Source: an uncultured Oscillospiraceae bacterium
Lineage (GTDB): Bacteria; Bacillota; Clostridia; Oscillospirales; Oscillospiraceae
Length of the DNA: 49,590 nucleotides
Assembly: GCA_947627285.1 (NCBI GenBank)
Contig: CANQVL010000017.1
Coordinates: forward strand, 1-49,590
Reading direction: 5' to 3'
This document shows, piece by piece, positions 33,312 through 40,911 of this stretch. How positions within the stretch are numbered: the stretch's first letter is position 1; every line of letters begins with the position of its first letter. The notes below the pieces were generated by a model. The model was not told the origin of the DNA. It saw only the letters and a program-made list of their open reading frames with translations, and ran no database searches. The translations under genes and the position numbers were made by a program.

Positions 33312-35209
33312 TGCCCCCTGTGAGAATGAGAGGCAACGGTCGAAAGGCCCGCAGCCCCAAGAAGACGCTTTTGCGGCTTTTGGGTTACATGAAGAAGTAC
33401 ATACCCATCCTCGTCATCGTCCTTGTCTGCATCACCGTCACCGCCTACGCCCAGACCCGCAGCTCCACGGTCCTGGGGGATCTGGTGGACGGCTACCTGC
33501 TGCCCATGGTGGAGTCGGGGAACGCCGACTTCCACGCCATCGCCATCTTCCTTGTGAAGATCGCCGCCACCTTGGTGGTGGGCATCTTCTGCGCGTGGCT
33601 CTATAACTTCCTGATGGTCTCCGTTGCCCAGGGCACGCAGAAGGTCATAAGGGACGAGATGTTCACCAAGATGCAAAAGCTGCCGCTTCGGTATTTTGAC
33701 CAGAACACCGCCGGCAACATCATGTCCCGCTACACCAGCGACATCGACACCCTGCGGCAGATGGTGTCCCAGTCCATACCCCAGTGCGCCTCCTCCATCA
33801 TCACCCTAATCGTGGTGACGGTGAAGCTTATCACCACCTCCTGGGTCCTGTGCATCGTCATGGTGTTCACCGTATTCGCCATCGTCATGGTGACAAAGTT
33901 CGTGGTGGGACGCTCCGGGAAATACTTTTTGGAGCAGCAGCAGGCGTTGGGCCGCGTCAACGGCTACGTGGAGGAGCTCATCAACGGTCAGCGGGTGGTG
34001 AAGGTCTTTAATCACGAGGACACCTGCAAGCGTGAATTCGACGAGCTCAACGACGAGCTCTGCCGCAACGCCTACACCGCCGGCGCCTACGCCAACGCCA
34101 TGGGCCCCATCAACAACAACTTGGGCTACGTCCAGTACGCCATCCTCGCCGTGGTGGGCGGCCTTCTGGCGGTGGCCTCCGGCGGGAAGCTTTTGGGACT
34201 GGGGGCGCTCATGAACTTCATGATCCTCTCCCGCACCTTCAATATGCCCATCGCGCAGATCTCCAACCAGTTAAACGCCATCGTCCTGTCCCTCGCCGGC
34301 GCCGAGCGCATCTTTGACCTGATGGACGAAAAGCCCGAGGTGGACGACGGCTACGTCACGCTGGTGAACGCCGAAATCGACCCTGACGGAACCGTCCACG
34401 AGAGCGAAAAGCGCACAGGCCGCTGGGCGTGGAAGCACCCCCATCAGGCGGACGGAACGGTCACCTACACCGAGCTGCGCGGAGACATAACCATGGACAG
34501 CGTGGACTTCAGCTACGTGCCGGATAAGCAGATACTCTACGACATATCCCTCTACGCAAAGCCGGGCCAGAAGCTGGCGTTCGTGGGAGCCACCGGCGCC
34601 GGTAAGACCACCATCACCAACCTCATAAACCGCTTTTACGACATCGAGGACGGGAAGATACGCTACGACGGCATAAACATCAACAAGATCAAAAAGGCGG
34701 ACCTGCGCCGCTCCCTGGGCATAGTGCTCCAGGACGTGAACCTGTTCACCGGCACCGTCATGGATAACATACGCTACGGAAAGCTGGACGCCACCGACGA
34801 GGAGTGCATCGAGGCGGCGAAGCTCGCCAACGCCCACGACTTCATAACCCGCCTGCCGGAGGGCTACGACACCATGCTCACCAACAACGGCGCGCGCCTT
34901 TCTCAGGGGCAGAGGCAGCTCATATCCATCGCCCGCGCCGCCGTCGCCGACCCGCCGGTGATGATCCTGGACGAGGCCACCAGCTCCATCGACACCCGCA
35001 CAGAGGCGCTGGTGCAAAGGGGCATGGACCGCCTCATGGAGGGCAGGACAGTGTTCGTCATCGCCCACCGCCTCTCCACCGTCATGAACTCCGACGCCAT
35101 CATGGTCCTGGACCACGGACACATCATCGAACGCGGCACCCACGAACAGCTCATAGCCCAAAAGGGCACGTACTATCAGCTGTATACGGGGGCGTTCGAG
35201 CTGGAGTGA
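33311..35209 (+). CDS. ABC exporter, subunit B with intact Walker B
   Basis: This is the partner half-transporter, 632 residues. Walker A is GATGAGKTT (about 426), the signature is LSQGQ (about 530, not LSGGQ) and Walker B is MILDEATSSID (about 551) with the catalytic Glu. Its altered signature would face subunit A's altered Walker B, making one inactive site and one active site. A loop of about 40 residues before the nucleotide-binding domain (near 345-395) is typical of this subfamily. It is translationally coupled to subunit A. Confidence 0.93.
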   Translation: MPPVRMRGNGRKARSPKKTLLRLLGYMKKYIPILVIVLVCITVTAYAQTRSSTVLGDLVDGYLLPMVESGNADFHAIAIFLVKIAATLVVGIFCAWLYNFLMVSVAQGTQKVIRDEMFTKMQKLPLRYFDQNTAGNIMSRYTSDIDTLRQMVSQSIPQCASSIITLIVVTVKLITTSWVLCIVMVFTVFAIVMVTKFVVGRSGKYFLEQQQALGRVNGYVEELINGQRVVKVFNHEDTCKREFDELNDELCRNAYTAGAYANAMGPINNNLGYVQYAILAVVGGLLAVASGGKLLGLGALMNFMILSRTFNMPIAQISNQLNAIVLSLAGAERIFDLMDEKPEVDDGYVTLVNAEIDPDGTVHESEKRTGRWAWKHPHQADGTVTYTELRGDITMDSVDFSYVPDKQILYDISLYAKPGQKLAFVGATGAGKTTITNLINRFYDIEDGKIRYDGININKIKKADLRRSLGIVLQDVNLFTGTVMDNIRYGKLDATDEECIEAAKLANAHDFITRLPEGYDTMLTNNGARLSQGQRQLISIARAAVADPPVMILDEATSSIDTRTEALVQRGMDRLMEGRTVFVIAHRLSTVMNSDAIMVLDHGHIIERGTHEQLIAQKGTYYQLYTGAFELE

Positions 35210-35212
35210 GCT

Positions 35213-35451
35213 GGCTTTGAAGCCCCGCTTTGCGGGGCTTCAAATGCCAATAGGAGACGTGCGAAAAAATTTCTGGAAATGTCTGCGGACATTTCCAGAA
35301 ATTTTTTCTGCTGTTTTGCTGCGCGCGCCGCCGTAAGCGGCACACTTGCAAAACATAAGGTGATTTTTCCGACGTACATGCCGCCGGAAAAATATTGAAT
35401 TTTAAGTTTTTTGTAATTTGTCCGACGCGCATGTCGTCGGAAAAATATTTT
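35213..35451 (+). repeat. Repeat element E, copy 4, with extra D hairpin
   Basis: Plus orientation, against the ABC operon 3' end. Hairpin A is TTGAAGCCCC/GGGGCTTCAA and doubles as the operon terminator; hairpin B has a long stem with loop TGCG; hairpin C has outer stem GTTTTGC/GCAAAAC and inner GCCGC/GCGGC; hairpin D is TTTTTCCG/CGGAAAAA. A second D-type hairpin at 35419-35449 matches copy 1's D and looks like the remnant of another element. Confidence 0.8.
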
Positions 35452-35496
35452 ATTGGGGGGTTGCGGGGTGGATAGGTTGTGGCAGAATGGGGGTAT

Positions 35497-36048
35497 TTAG
35501 GCGAAAAGTTTGCCTTCTAAGAGGTTTCGGGTCAGGGAGCTTAGGGTGTCTACGGTCAGGCCGCGGTCTTGGGTGAGCCACATGTAGAGGAGCTCGTAGG
35601 TGACGCCGGCGAGGCTTGCTTTTATGTACGGGAGCTGCCAGTCCTCACAGGTAAAGAGGTCGTTGAGTATATCCGTGTCCTCGATGAAGAAGGACCTGTT
35701 GCAGTCCTGGAAGAGATACCCCAGGTTGTGCTTATATAGGAGCGTCAGAAAGTCCCGGCTGTCGCCCCAGAAGAGGAAGTAGTCTATCATCAGGTTTTCC
35801 GCCACGGGCCGCACCGCCGTTATCTTGTCCAGATAGCGCATGAAAAGACCGTGGAGGAGGTAAACCAGGATGTCCTCCTTCCTCTCAAAATTCGTGTAAA
35901 ACGTCTGTCTGGACAGCCCCGCCCGCTCGGTTATGTCGGAGATGGTTATGTCCTTGAAGCTTTTGTACATCATCAGCTTCAAAAGCGTCTCCGAAAGCGC
36001 GTTTTTCGACCTCACCGCCATGGGATTTTCGTGTACCCTGGTCAGCAT
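35497..36048 (-). CDS. TetR-family transcriptional regulator
   Basis: This 183-residue regulator has an N-terminal helix-turn-helix (TISDITERAGLSRQTFYTNF, about 35-54) and an unrelated ligand domain with TetR_C-type sequence. AAAGGAGC precedes the ATG. The promoter carries the palindrome TTACAATTGTAA over its -10, so autorepression is likely. It points toward the ABC exporter operon and away from the permease genes; either could be a target. Confidence 0.9.
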   Translation of the reverse strand: MLTRVHENPMAVRSKNALSETLLKLMMYKSFKDITISDITERAGLSRQTFYTNFERKEDILVYLLHGLFMRYLDKITAVRPVAENLMIDYFLFWGDSRDFLTLLYKHNLGYLFQDCNRSFFIEDTDILNDLFTCEDWQLPYIKASLAGVTYELLYMWLTQDRGLTVDTLSSLTRNLLEGKLFA

Positions 36049-36086
36049 TTCCTCAGCTCCTTTGTTATTTCACCGTCAGATTTCTT

Positions 36087-36120
36087 TTACAATTGTAATA
36101 GCTTTTACACTTTATGTCAA
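36087..36120 (-). promoter_or_regulatory. tetR promoter and palindromic operator
   Basis: On the minus strand there is TTGACA (36115-36120), a 17-bp spacer and TACAAT (36092-36097). The perfect 12-bp palindrome TTACAATTGTAA (36087-36098) covers the -10, a classic autorepressor site. Confidence 0.75.
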
Positions 36121-36121
36121 G

Positions 36122-36472
36122 CTACTTTACAAATAACATTTTAACACCGACGGCCACGCAGAATATGCCGAAAACGCGGCGCAGAAGCGATTGATCAACG
36201 CAGGTCGCCGCGACAGACGTCAAAACGGAGCAGACTATCCCCGCCGGAGCCGCCCAGAGGACGGCGCTTTTCTCCACCAGCCCATTTTTCCAATGTGACG
36301 CCAGCGCCGCGCCGGAGGTGGGCAAAAAATACGCAAGGTTTATCCCCTGGGCCGCCGCCTGCTCCAGCCCCGACACCTGCGTCATCCATATGAGCAGCAG
36401 CGAGCCGCCGCCGATACCGAAGCCCGACAGCACCCCGCAGACGAGCCCCGCCGCAAGGTCAAGGAGGTTCAT
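36122..36472 (-). CDS. Half-size TSUP (TauE/SafE) permease, second subunit
   Basis: This 116-residue membrane protein has about four hydrophobic segments and the TSUP half-motif GFGIGGGSLLLIWM near the N-terminus. Full TSUP transporters are about 250 residues with two such halves, so this is one half. Its start overlaps the first half's stop by 4 nt. Both halves are 116 residues with matching N-terminal glycine motifs, so they probably assemble as a heterodimer. The family moves sulfite, sulfonates or related anions; the substrate here is unknown. Confidence 0.85.
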   Translation of the reverse strand: MNLLDLAAGLVCGVLSGFGIGGGSLLLIWMTQVSGLEQAAAQGINLAYFLPTSGAALASHWKNGLVEKSAVLWAAPAGIVCSVLTSVAATCVDQSLLRRVFGIFCVAVGVKMLFVK

Positions 36473-36819
36473 CCCAGCACGCTCCTGACTCCGCCGAAGA
36501 TTATGAGCAGGGCAAAAGCCCTTATGAGGAGCTTTGGCGGCAGTCTCTTGAAGCTCGCTCCCGAAATTATCCCTCCCGCCAGCCCTCCGATGAGGAAGGG
36601 CGCGGCGGCGCGCAGGTCAATGCCGGACCTGAAATAGTAGACCGCCGCGGAGACAGCGCACAGCGGTAGCATCACCGCCACGGAGGTGGCAAGCGCCTTT
36701 TTGTCCTCAAGCCCTATCCACCCCCGCAGAAGGGGCACCAGCGCCATTCCGCCTCCGCCTCCGAAAAAGCCGTTGAGAAGTCCCGACACCGCCCCCGCCG
36801 CCAGGAGCTTCGCCTTCAT
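36469..36819 (-). CDS. Half-size TSUP (TauE/SafE) permease, first subunit
   Basis: This 116-residue membrane protein has the TSUP motif GFFGGGGGMALVPLL and about four hydrophobic segments. The ATG at 36819 overlaps the upstream gene's stop (ATGA); a longer frame starts at 36837. It is coupled to the second half-permease by another ATGA overlap. Both frames look intact, so this is a split transporter rather than a broken one. Confidence 0.85.
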   Translation of the reverse strand: MKAKLLAAGAVSGLLNGFFGGGGGMALVPLLRGWIGLEDKKALATSVAVMLPLCAVSAAVYYFRSGIDLRAAAPFLIGGLAGGIISGASFKRLPPKLLIRAFALLIIFGGVRSVLG

Positions 36820-37895
36820 TTTTCCGCCTGTTTCCAAAGCTTAACATATCCTTTCGTATTCATACGGTTCAGAACCATAAGCGCGAAGGGAAACACCACC
36901 ATACCCGTGACGCCCGTGAGCTTAAAGCCCGTGTACATCGCCAGAAGCGCCGCCGCGGGAGCGACGCCGAACCTGTCGCCGATGAGCTTGGGCTCAAGGC
37001 AGGAGTGGACCACGGTCACCACGGCGTAGGTTATGAGAAGCCCCCAGCCCCTTTTTGACGCGCCGGAGATGAGGCACACCGCCGCCCAGGGCAGGAGCAC
37101 CGCCCCGGAGCCGAACACCGGCAGGGCGTCGATAAGGGCGGTCGCCAGCGCTATCACAGCGCCGTAATTTACGCCCATGACCGTGAACGCCGCCGTCAGC
37201 TCGGCAAAGGTTATGCCCAGCAGCGCCGCCTCGGCGCGGAGCCACTTGCCCAGGCTGTCGATAAGGTCCTCCTTTATGCTCCGCGCCGTCTCCCGGGCAC
37301 TGTCGGGTATCTGCCGCACCAGGAACGCCTTGACGGAGCCGAAGCCGGAGCTTATGAAAAAGGAGCCTATCACATATGTCGCCACCCCCAGGACCGTCCC
37401 CGGCGCCCCCGCCGCCGCGTCCCGGAGCTTTTGAAGCGCCCACTCCGAAAGCGCCGCCGGTATCTGCGCCGCCTTTTCCGATATGGCGGCGGAGGCGTCC
37501 TTGATGTACCCCCGCGTCCCCTCCGGCATTGCCTCAACGAACCTGGAAAGCGCCAGCTCCACACGCTCAAACACCTGCGGGAGCCCCTCCGCGAGCCTGG
37601 GAAGCTCCTCCAAAAGCCCCACCGCCTCGTCCAGGAGCCTCACCACCACCAGGAGGAAAAACCCCAGCACCGACGCCAAAATCACCAGCACGCACAGCGC
37701 CGACGCCACCGCGCGCCGGAGATGGCACCTCTCCGAGAGGAATTCCGCCACCGGCTCGCACACCGCCGCCGTGAGGAAGGCGAGGATAAAGGGGATAAGG
37801 CACGGCAGGAAAAACCTTACGAAAAGCCACCCGACAGCCGCCGCGCCGATGGCCCAGAGGACCTTCACCCACCAGGGACGGACGCGCTTTTCCAC
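36816..37895 (-). CDS. AI-2E family (YtvI-like) membrane protein
   Basis: This 359-residue protein of the AI-2E/PerM superfamily has about seven or eight membrane segments, an amphipathic middle region (about 85-150) and the C-terminal block VHSCLEPKLIGDRFG that marks the family. Members are proposed to export small molecules or ions; the YtvI branch accompanies sporulation in some clostridia. It starts at GTG 37895 behind GGGGAGAGG and leads a three-gene unit with the two half-TSUP permeases. Confidence 0.9.
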   Translation of the reverse strand: MEKRVRPWWVKVLWAIGAAAVGWLFVRFFLPCLIPFILAFLTAAVCEPVAEFLSERCHLRRAVASALCVLVILASVLGFFLLVVVRLLDEAVGLLEELPRLAEGLPQVFERVELALSRFVEAMPEGTRGYIKDASAAISEKAAQIPAALSEWALQKLRDAAAGAPGTVLGVATYVIGSFFISSGFGSVKAFLVRQIPDSARETARSIKEDLIDSLGKWLRAEAALLGITFAELTAAFTVMGVNYGAVIALATALIDALPVFGSGAVLLPWAAVCLISGASKRGWGLLITYAVVTVVHSCLEPKLIGDRFGVAPAAALLAMYTGFKLTGVTGMVVFPFALMVLNRMNTKGYVKLWKQAEK

Positions 37896-37982
37896 CCTCT
37901 CCCCTCCCCCTTTTTTGTTGGAATTGACGTATTTTGCCCGTGATTTGAGGAAAAATTTCGCTTTTGCAGGGTAAATAATCTG

Positions 37983-38011
37983 TTGCGTTGGAAATTAGTC
38001 TGTGTTATATT
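37983..38011 (+). promoter_or_regulatory. hom promoter
   Basis: TTGCGT (37983-37988), a 17-bp spacer and TATATT (38006-38011), giving a leader of about 67 nt. No T-box or riboswitch was seen in it. Confidence 0.65.
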
Positions 38012-38084
38012 ATTATAAGTGTGACCCTTGACTATTTTTACTACCCGGACCGGGAATATATTCACTGTGAAAAGAGGAAGCGAC

Positions 38085-39305
38085 ATGGTAAATATCGCCA
38101 TACTTGGTTTCGGAACAGTGGGCTCCGGCGTGGCGGAGGTCATGGAGGAGAACGCCCAGAGCATCTCCCACAACGCCGCCGAGGACATAAGAGTAAAATA
38201 CATCGTTGACATCCGCGACCTCTCCGGCTCCCCCTTCGCGGACAAGCTGACGCGGGACTTCTCCGTGGTGGAAAACGACCCGGAGGTGCGGGTGGTGGTT
38301 GAGACCATCGGCGGCGTGAACGCGGCATACGAGTACACAAGGCGGGCGCTTCTGGCGGGAAAGAGCGTCGTCACCTCCAACAAGGAGCTTGTGGCGACAA
38401 GGGGACATGAGCTTCTGGAGATAGCAAAGCGCAAAAACGTAAACTACCTCTTTGAGGCCAGCGTGGGAGGCGGCATACCCATAATCCGCCCCATAACCCA
38501 GTGCCTCACCGCCAACGAGCTTGACGAGATCTACGGCATACTCAACGGCACCACCAACTATATCCTCACCCGCATGATAACCGACGGCGCCCCCTTCGCC
38601 GAGATTTTAAAGGACGCCCAGCGTTTGGGCTACGCCGAGGCCGACCCCACCGCCGACGTGGAGGGGCTTGACGCGGCGAGGAAAATATGTATCCTCGCCG
38701 ACCTGTGCTTCGGCAAAAGCGTGGACCCGGAGAGCATTTCCGTGGAGGGCATCTCCGGCGTGACGCTGGAGGACATCGAGTACGCCCGCCGCCTTGGGTG
38801 CAAGCTCAAGCTCCTGGGCAGAGCCTACCGCCTCCCCGACGGGCACATCACCGCTTACGTGGCGCCTCACCTCATATCCAAAACCAGCCTTCTCTCCAAC
38901 GTGGACGGGGTGATGAACGGCATAGTGGTCCACGGCAACGCCCTGGGCGAGTGTATGTTCTACGGCGCGGGCGCGGGAAAGAGGCCCACCGCCAGCGCTG
39001 TTGTGGCGGACGTTATAGACGCTGTCAAGCACATGAAGGCGCGAAAATACATCGGCTGGGAGGAATCAGAGCCCGGCTGGGTGGTGAACGCCGAGGACGT
39101 GAAGACCCGCTGGTACATTCGCACCGGCTCAGGGCTTGAGCAGATAGGCCGCGCCTTCGGGGACGTGCGCCTCATAAGCTACCCCGGCGATTACCCCGGC
39201 GCCGGCCCCGGCGAATACGCCTTCGCCACCCCCGAGCTAACCGGCCGCGAGCTCGCCTCCAAAACCTCCACCATGGAAATCAGGAGCCGCTTCCGCATCC
39301 TCTGA
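38085..39305 (+). CDS. hom: Homoserine dehydrogenase
   Basis: This enzyme reduces aspartate semialdehyde to homoserine, the branch to threonine and methionine. The 406-residue protein has the NAD(P)-binding GFGTVGSGVAEV near the N-terminus, the catalytic-domain block NGTTNYILTRM and GYAEADPTADVEG, and an ACT-like C-terminal tail that is weak in sequence. The ATG at 38085 (GAGGAAG before it) replaces a longer frame that would lack a ribosome-binding site. It is followed by repeat E5 and lysC. Confidence 0.96.
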   Translation: MVNIAILGFGTVGSGVAEVMEENAQSISHNAAEDIRVKYIVDIRDLSGSPFADKLTRDFSVVENDPEVRVVVETIGGVNAAYEYTRRALLAGKSVVTSNKELVATRGHELLEIAKRKNVNYLFEASVGGGIPIIRPITQCLTANELDEIYGILNGTTNYILTRMITDGAPFAEILKDAQRLGYAEADPTADVEGLDAARKICILADLCFGKSVDPESISVEGISGVTLEDIEYARRLGCKLKLLGRAYRLPDGHITAYVAPHLISKTSLLSNVDGVMNGIVVHGNALGECMFYGAGAGKRPTASAVVADVIDAVKHMKARKYIGWEESEPGWVVNAEDVKTRWYIRTGSGLEQIGRAFGDVRLISYPGDYPGAGPGEYAFATPELTGRELASKTSTMEIRSRFRIL

Positions 39306-39337
39306 CATATAATGTACCGTAAACCTCAATCCCAATA

Positions 39338-39528
39338 ATCAAATATTTTTTCGACGGAATGTACGTCGAAAAAATCACCTTGTGTCGCGCAAGTGTGTGA
39401 CCCTTTTTGGGTCACGCGCGCCGCGCGACAGCAGGAAAAAATTTATGAATTTCGCAAAATTCATAAATTTTTTCCGCACGCATCCCATTGTTAAAAAAGG
39501 GCAAAGCCCTTTTTTAACAAATTTAATT
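39338..39528 (-). repeat. Repeat element E, copy 5
   Basis: Minus orientation, between hom and lysC. Hairpin A (TTGTTAAAAAAGGGC/GCCCTTTTTTAACAA) is next to lysC; hairpin B has loop TGCG; hairpin C has a perfect outer GTCGCGC/GCGCGAC stem and inner GTGACCC/GGGTCAC; hairpin D TTTTTTCGAC/GTCGAAAAAA is next to hom. It is the one copy between two co-directional plus-strand genes, and it runs opposite to them. Confidence 0.8.
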
Positions 39529-39541
39529 AAGGAGGCCACTT

Positions 39542-40750
39542 ATGGCACTCATTGTTCAAAAGTTCGGCGGAAGCTCCGTTGCCGACGTGGAAAAGGTGCG
39601 GAGAGTCGCCGGAATAATCTCGGAGACTTACAACGCCGGCAACGACGTAATCGTCGTCCTCTCCGCCCAGGGCAAGACCACCGACGGGCTCATCGCCAAG
39701 GCCCTTGAGTACAACCCCCGCCCCTCAAAGCGGGAGATGGATATGCTCCTCAGCACCGGCGAACAGCAGTCCGTAGCCCTGTGCGCCATGATGCTCAACG
39801 GTATGGGCATACCCGCCGTATCCCTCACCGGCTGGCAGGTGGATTTCAAGACAAACACCAACTACTCCAACGCCGCCATCAAATCCGTTGGAAGCGAGCG
39901 TATCCGCAAGGAGCTGGACGCCAGAAGGGTCGTCCTGGTCACGGGCTTCCAGGGGATAAACAAGTATGACGACATCACCACCCTGGGGCGCGGCGGGTCC
40001 GACACCTCCGCCGTGGCTATCGCGGCGGCGATGCACGCGGACCTGTGCCAGATCTACACCGACGTGGACGGCGTCTACACCGCCGACCCCAACAAGGTCC
40101 GCGGCGCCAAGAAGCTGGACGAGATAACCTTCGACGAGATGCTGGAGCTTGCCAGCATGGGCGCGAAGGTGCTCCACAACCGCTCCGTTGAGATGGCGAA
40201 GCGCTACAACGTGGACTTGGAGGTCCTTTCAAGCTACGAGAGAAAACCCGGTACTAAAGTCAGGGAGGTAAAAAAATTGGAACAGGTAGAAGTCAGCGGA
40301 GTGGCAAAGGACGTGAACGTCGCCCGCTTCACATTGGTGAGCATAAAGGACGAGCCCGGCATCGCCTTCAAGATATTCCGGGTCCTGGCAAACGAGAAGA
40401 TAAACGTGGACATCATAATCCAGTCCCTGGGGCGCGACGGCAACCAGGACGTGACCTTCACCGTCACCCGCGCCGACGCCGAGGCCGCCAAGGAGGCGCT
40501 TGAGGCAAACGCCGGGATTTTGGGCTACAAGGCCCTGGATTTGGACACCCACGTGGCGAAGATCTCCATCGTGGGCGCCGGTATGCTCATGACCAGCGGC
40601 GTCGCCGTCAAGATGTTCGACGCCCTCTCCAGGAAAAAGATAAACATCAAGATGATCTCCACCAGCGAGATCAAGGTCTCCGTCCTCGTTGACGAGGACG
40701 ACGCGGACAAGGCTGTCCAGGCCGTCCACGACAAGTTCTTCGGCGACTGA
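39542..40750 (+). CDS. lysC: Aspartate kinase, alpha subunit
   Basis: Aspartokinase phosphorylates aspartate, the first step of lysine, threonine and methionine synthesis. The 402-residue protein has KFGGSSV at residues 7-13, the kinase block GRGGSDTSAVAIAAAM and two C-terminal ACT domains for amino-acid feedback. AAGGAGG precedes the ATG. An in-frame internal start at 40277 would give a beta subunit, as in Bacillus. No lysine riboswitch was seen upstream; the gap holds only repeat E5. Confidence 0.96.
   Translation: MALIVQKFGGSSVADVEKVRRVAGIISETYNAGNDVIVVLSAQGKTTDGLIAKALEYNPRPSKREMDMLLSTGEQQSVALCAMMLNGMGIPAVSLTGWQVDFKTNTNYSNAAIKSVGSERIRKELDARRVVLVTGFQGINKYDDITTLGRGGSDTSAVAIAAAMHADLCQIYTDVDGVYTADPNKVRGAKKLDEITFDEMLELASMGAKVLHNRSVEMAKRYNVDLEVLSSYERKPGTKVREVKKLEQVEVSGVAKDVNVARFTLVSIKDEPGIAFKIFRVLANEKINVDIIIQSLGRDGNQDVTFTVTRADAEAAKEALEANAGILGYKALDLDTHVAKISIVGAGMLMTSGVAVKMFDALSRKKINIKMISTSEIKVSVLVDEDDADKAVQAVHDKFFGD
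40277..40750 (+). CDS. Aspartate kinase beta subunit from internal start (predicted)
   Basis: Inside lysC, AGGGAGGT (40262-40269) sits 7 nt before an in-frame TTG at 40277, codon 246. The product would be 157 residues, just the ACT region. Bacillus subtilis lysC makes a beta subunit in the same way from codon 247, giving an alpha2-beta2 enzyme. The ribosome-binding site is seen; its use is inferred. Confidence 0.55.
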   Translation: MEQVEVSGVAKDVNVARFTLVSIKDEPGIAFKIFRVLANEKINVDIIIQSLGRDGNQDVTFTVTRADAEAAKEALEANAGILGYKALDLDTHVAKISIVGAGMLMTSGVAVKMFDALSRKKINIKMISTSEIKVSVLVDEDDADKAVQAVHDKFFGD

Positions 40751-40801
40751 TCCGTCATTTTCGCACCTTACCTACAGCACAATTTTTGTGCGATTTGCCC
40801 T

Positions 40802-40830
40802 TTGACACCACGCTGCGCGTGGGGTAAAAT
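40802..40830 (+). promoter_or_regulatory. Promoter of the second MATE gene with palindromic spacer
   Basis: TTGACA (40802-40807), a 17-bp spacer and TAAAAT (40825-40830). The spacer starts with the perfect inverted repeat CCACGC-TGC-GCGTGG (40808-40822), a likely repressor operator. Confidence 0.8.
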
Positions 40831-40840
40831 AATGATTGAA

Positions 40841-40892
40841 CGCGCGGCATCTGATGCGTAAGTCCAGCTCAGAAGCCGCGCGCTATTTTTTT
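40841..40892 (+). terminator. Leader terminator or attenuator before the second MATE gene
   Basis: CGCGCGGC/GCCGCGCG (40841-40848/40875-40882) closes a 26-nt loop and is followed by CTA and seven T. It lies after the promoter and 20 nt before the ATG, so transcripts must pass it. It could also end lysC transcription. No known riboswitch was matched. Confidence 0.65.
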
Positions 40893-40911
40893 GTCTTGAA
40901 AGGAATATGAT

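Noticed and set aside
36122-36819. The two TSUP genes as one frameshifted transporter
   Set aside because: Each frame has its own start, a proper overlap, normal codon pattern and a complete half-motif; both end cleanly.
39306-39541. Possible lysine riboswitch before lysC
   Set aside because: The region matches repeat element E seen at six other places and lacks the lysine-riboswitch core.
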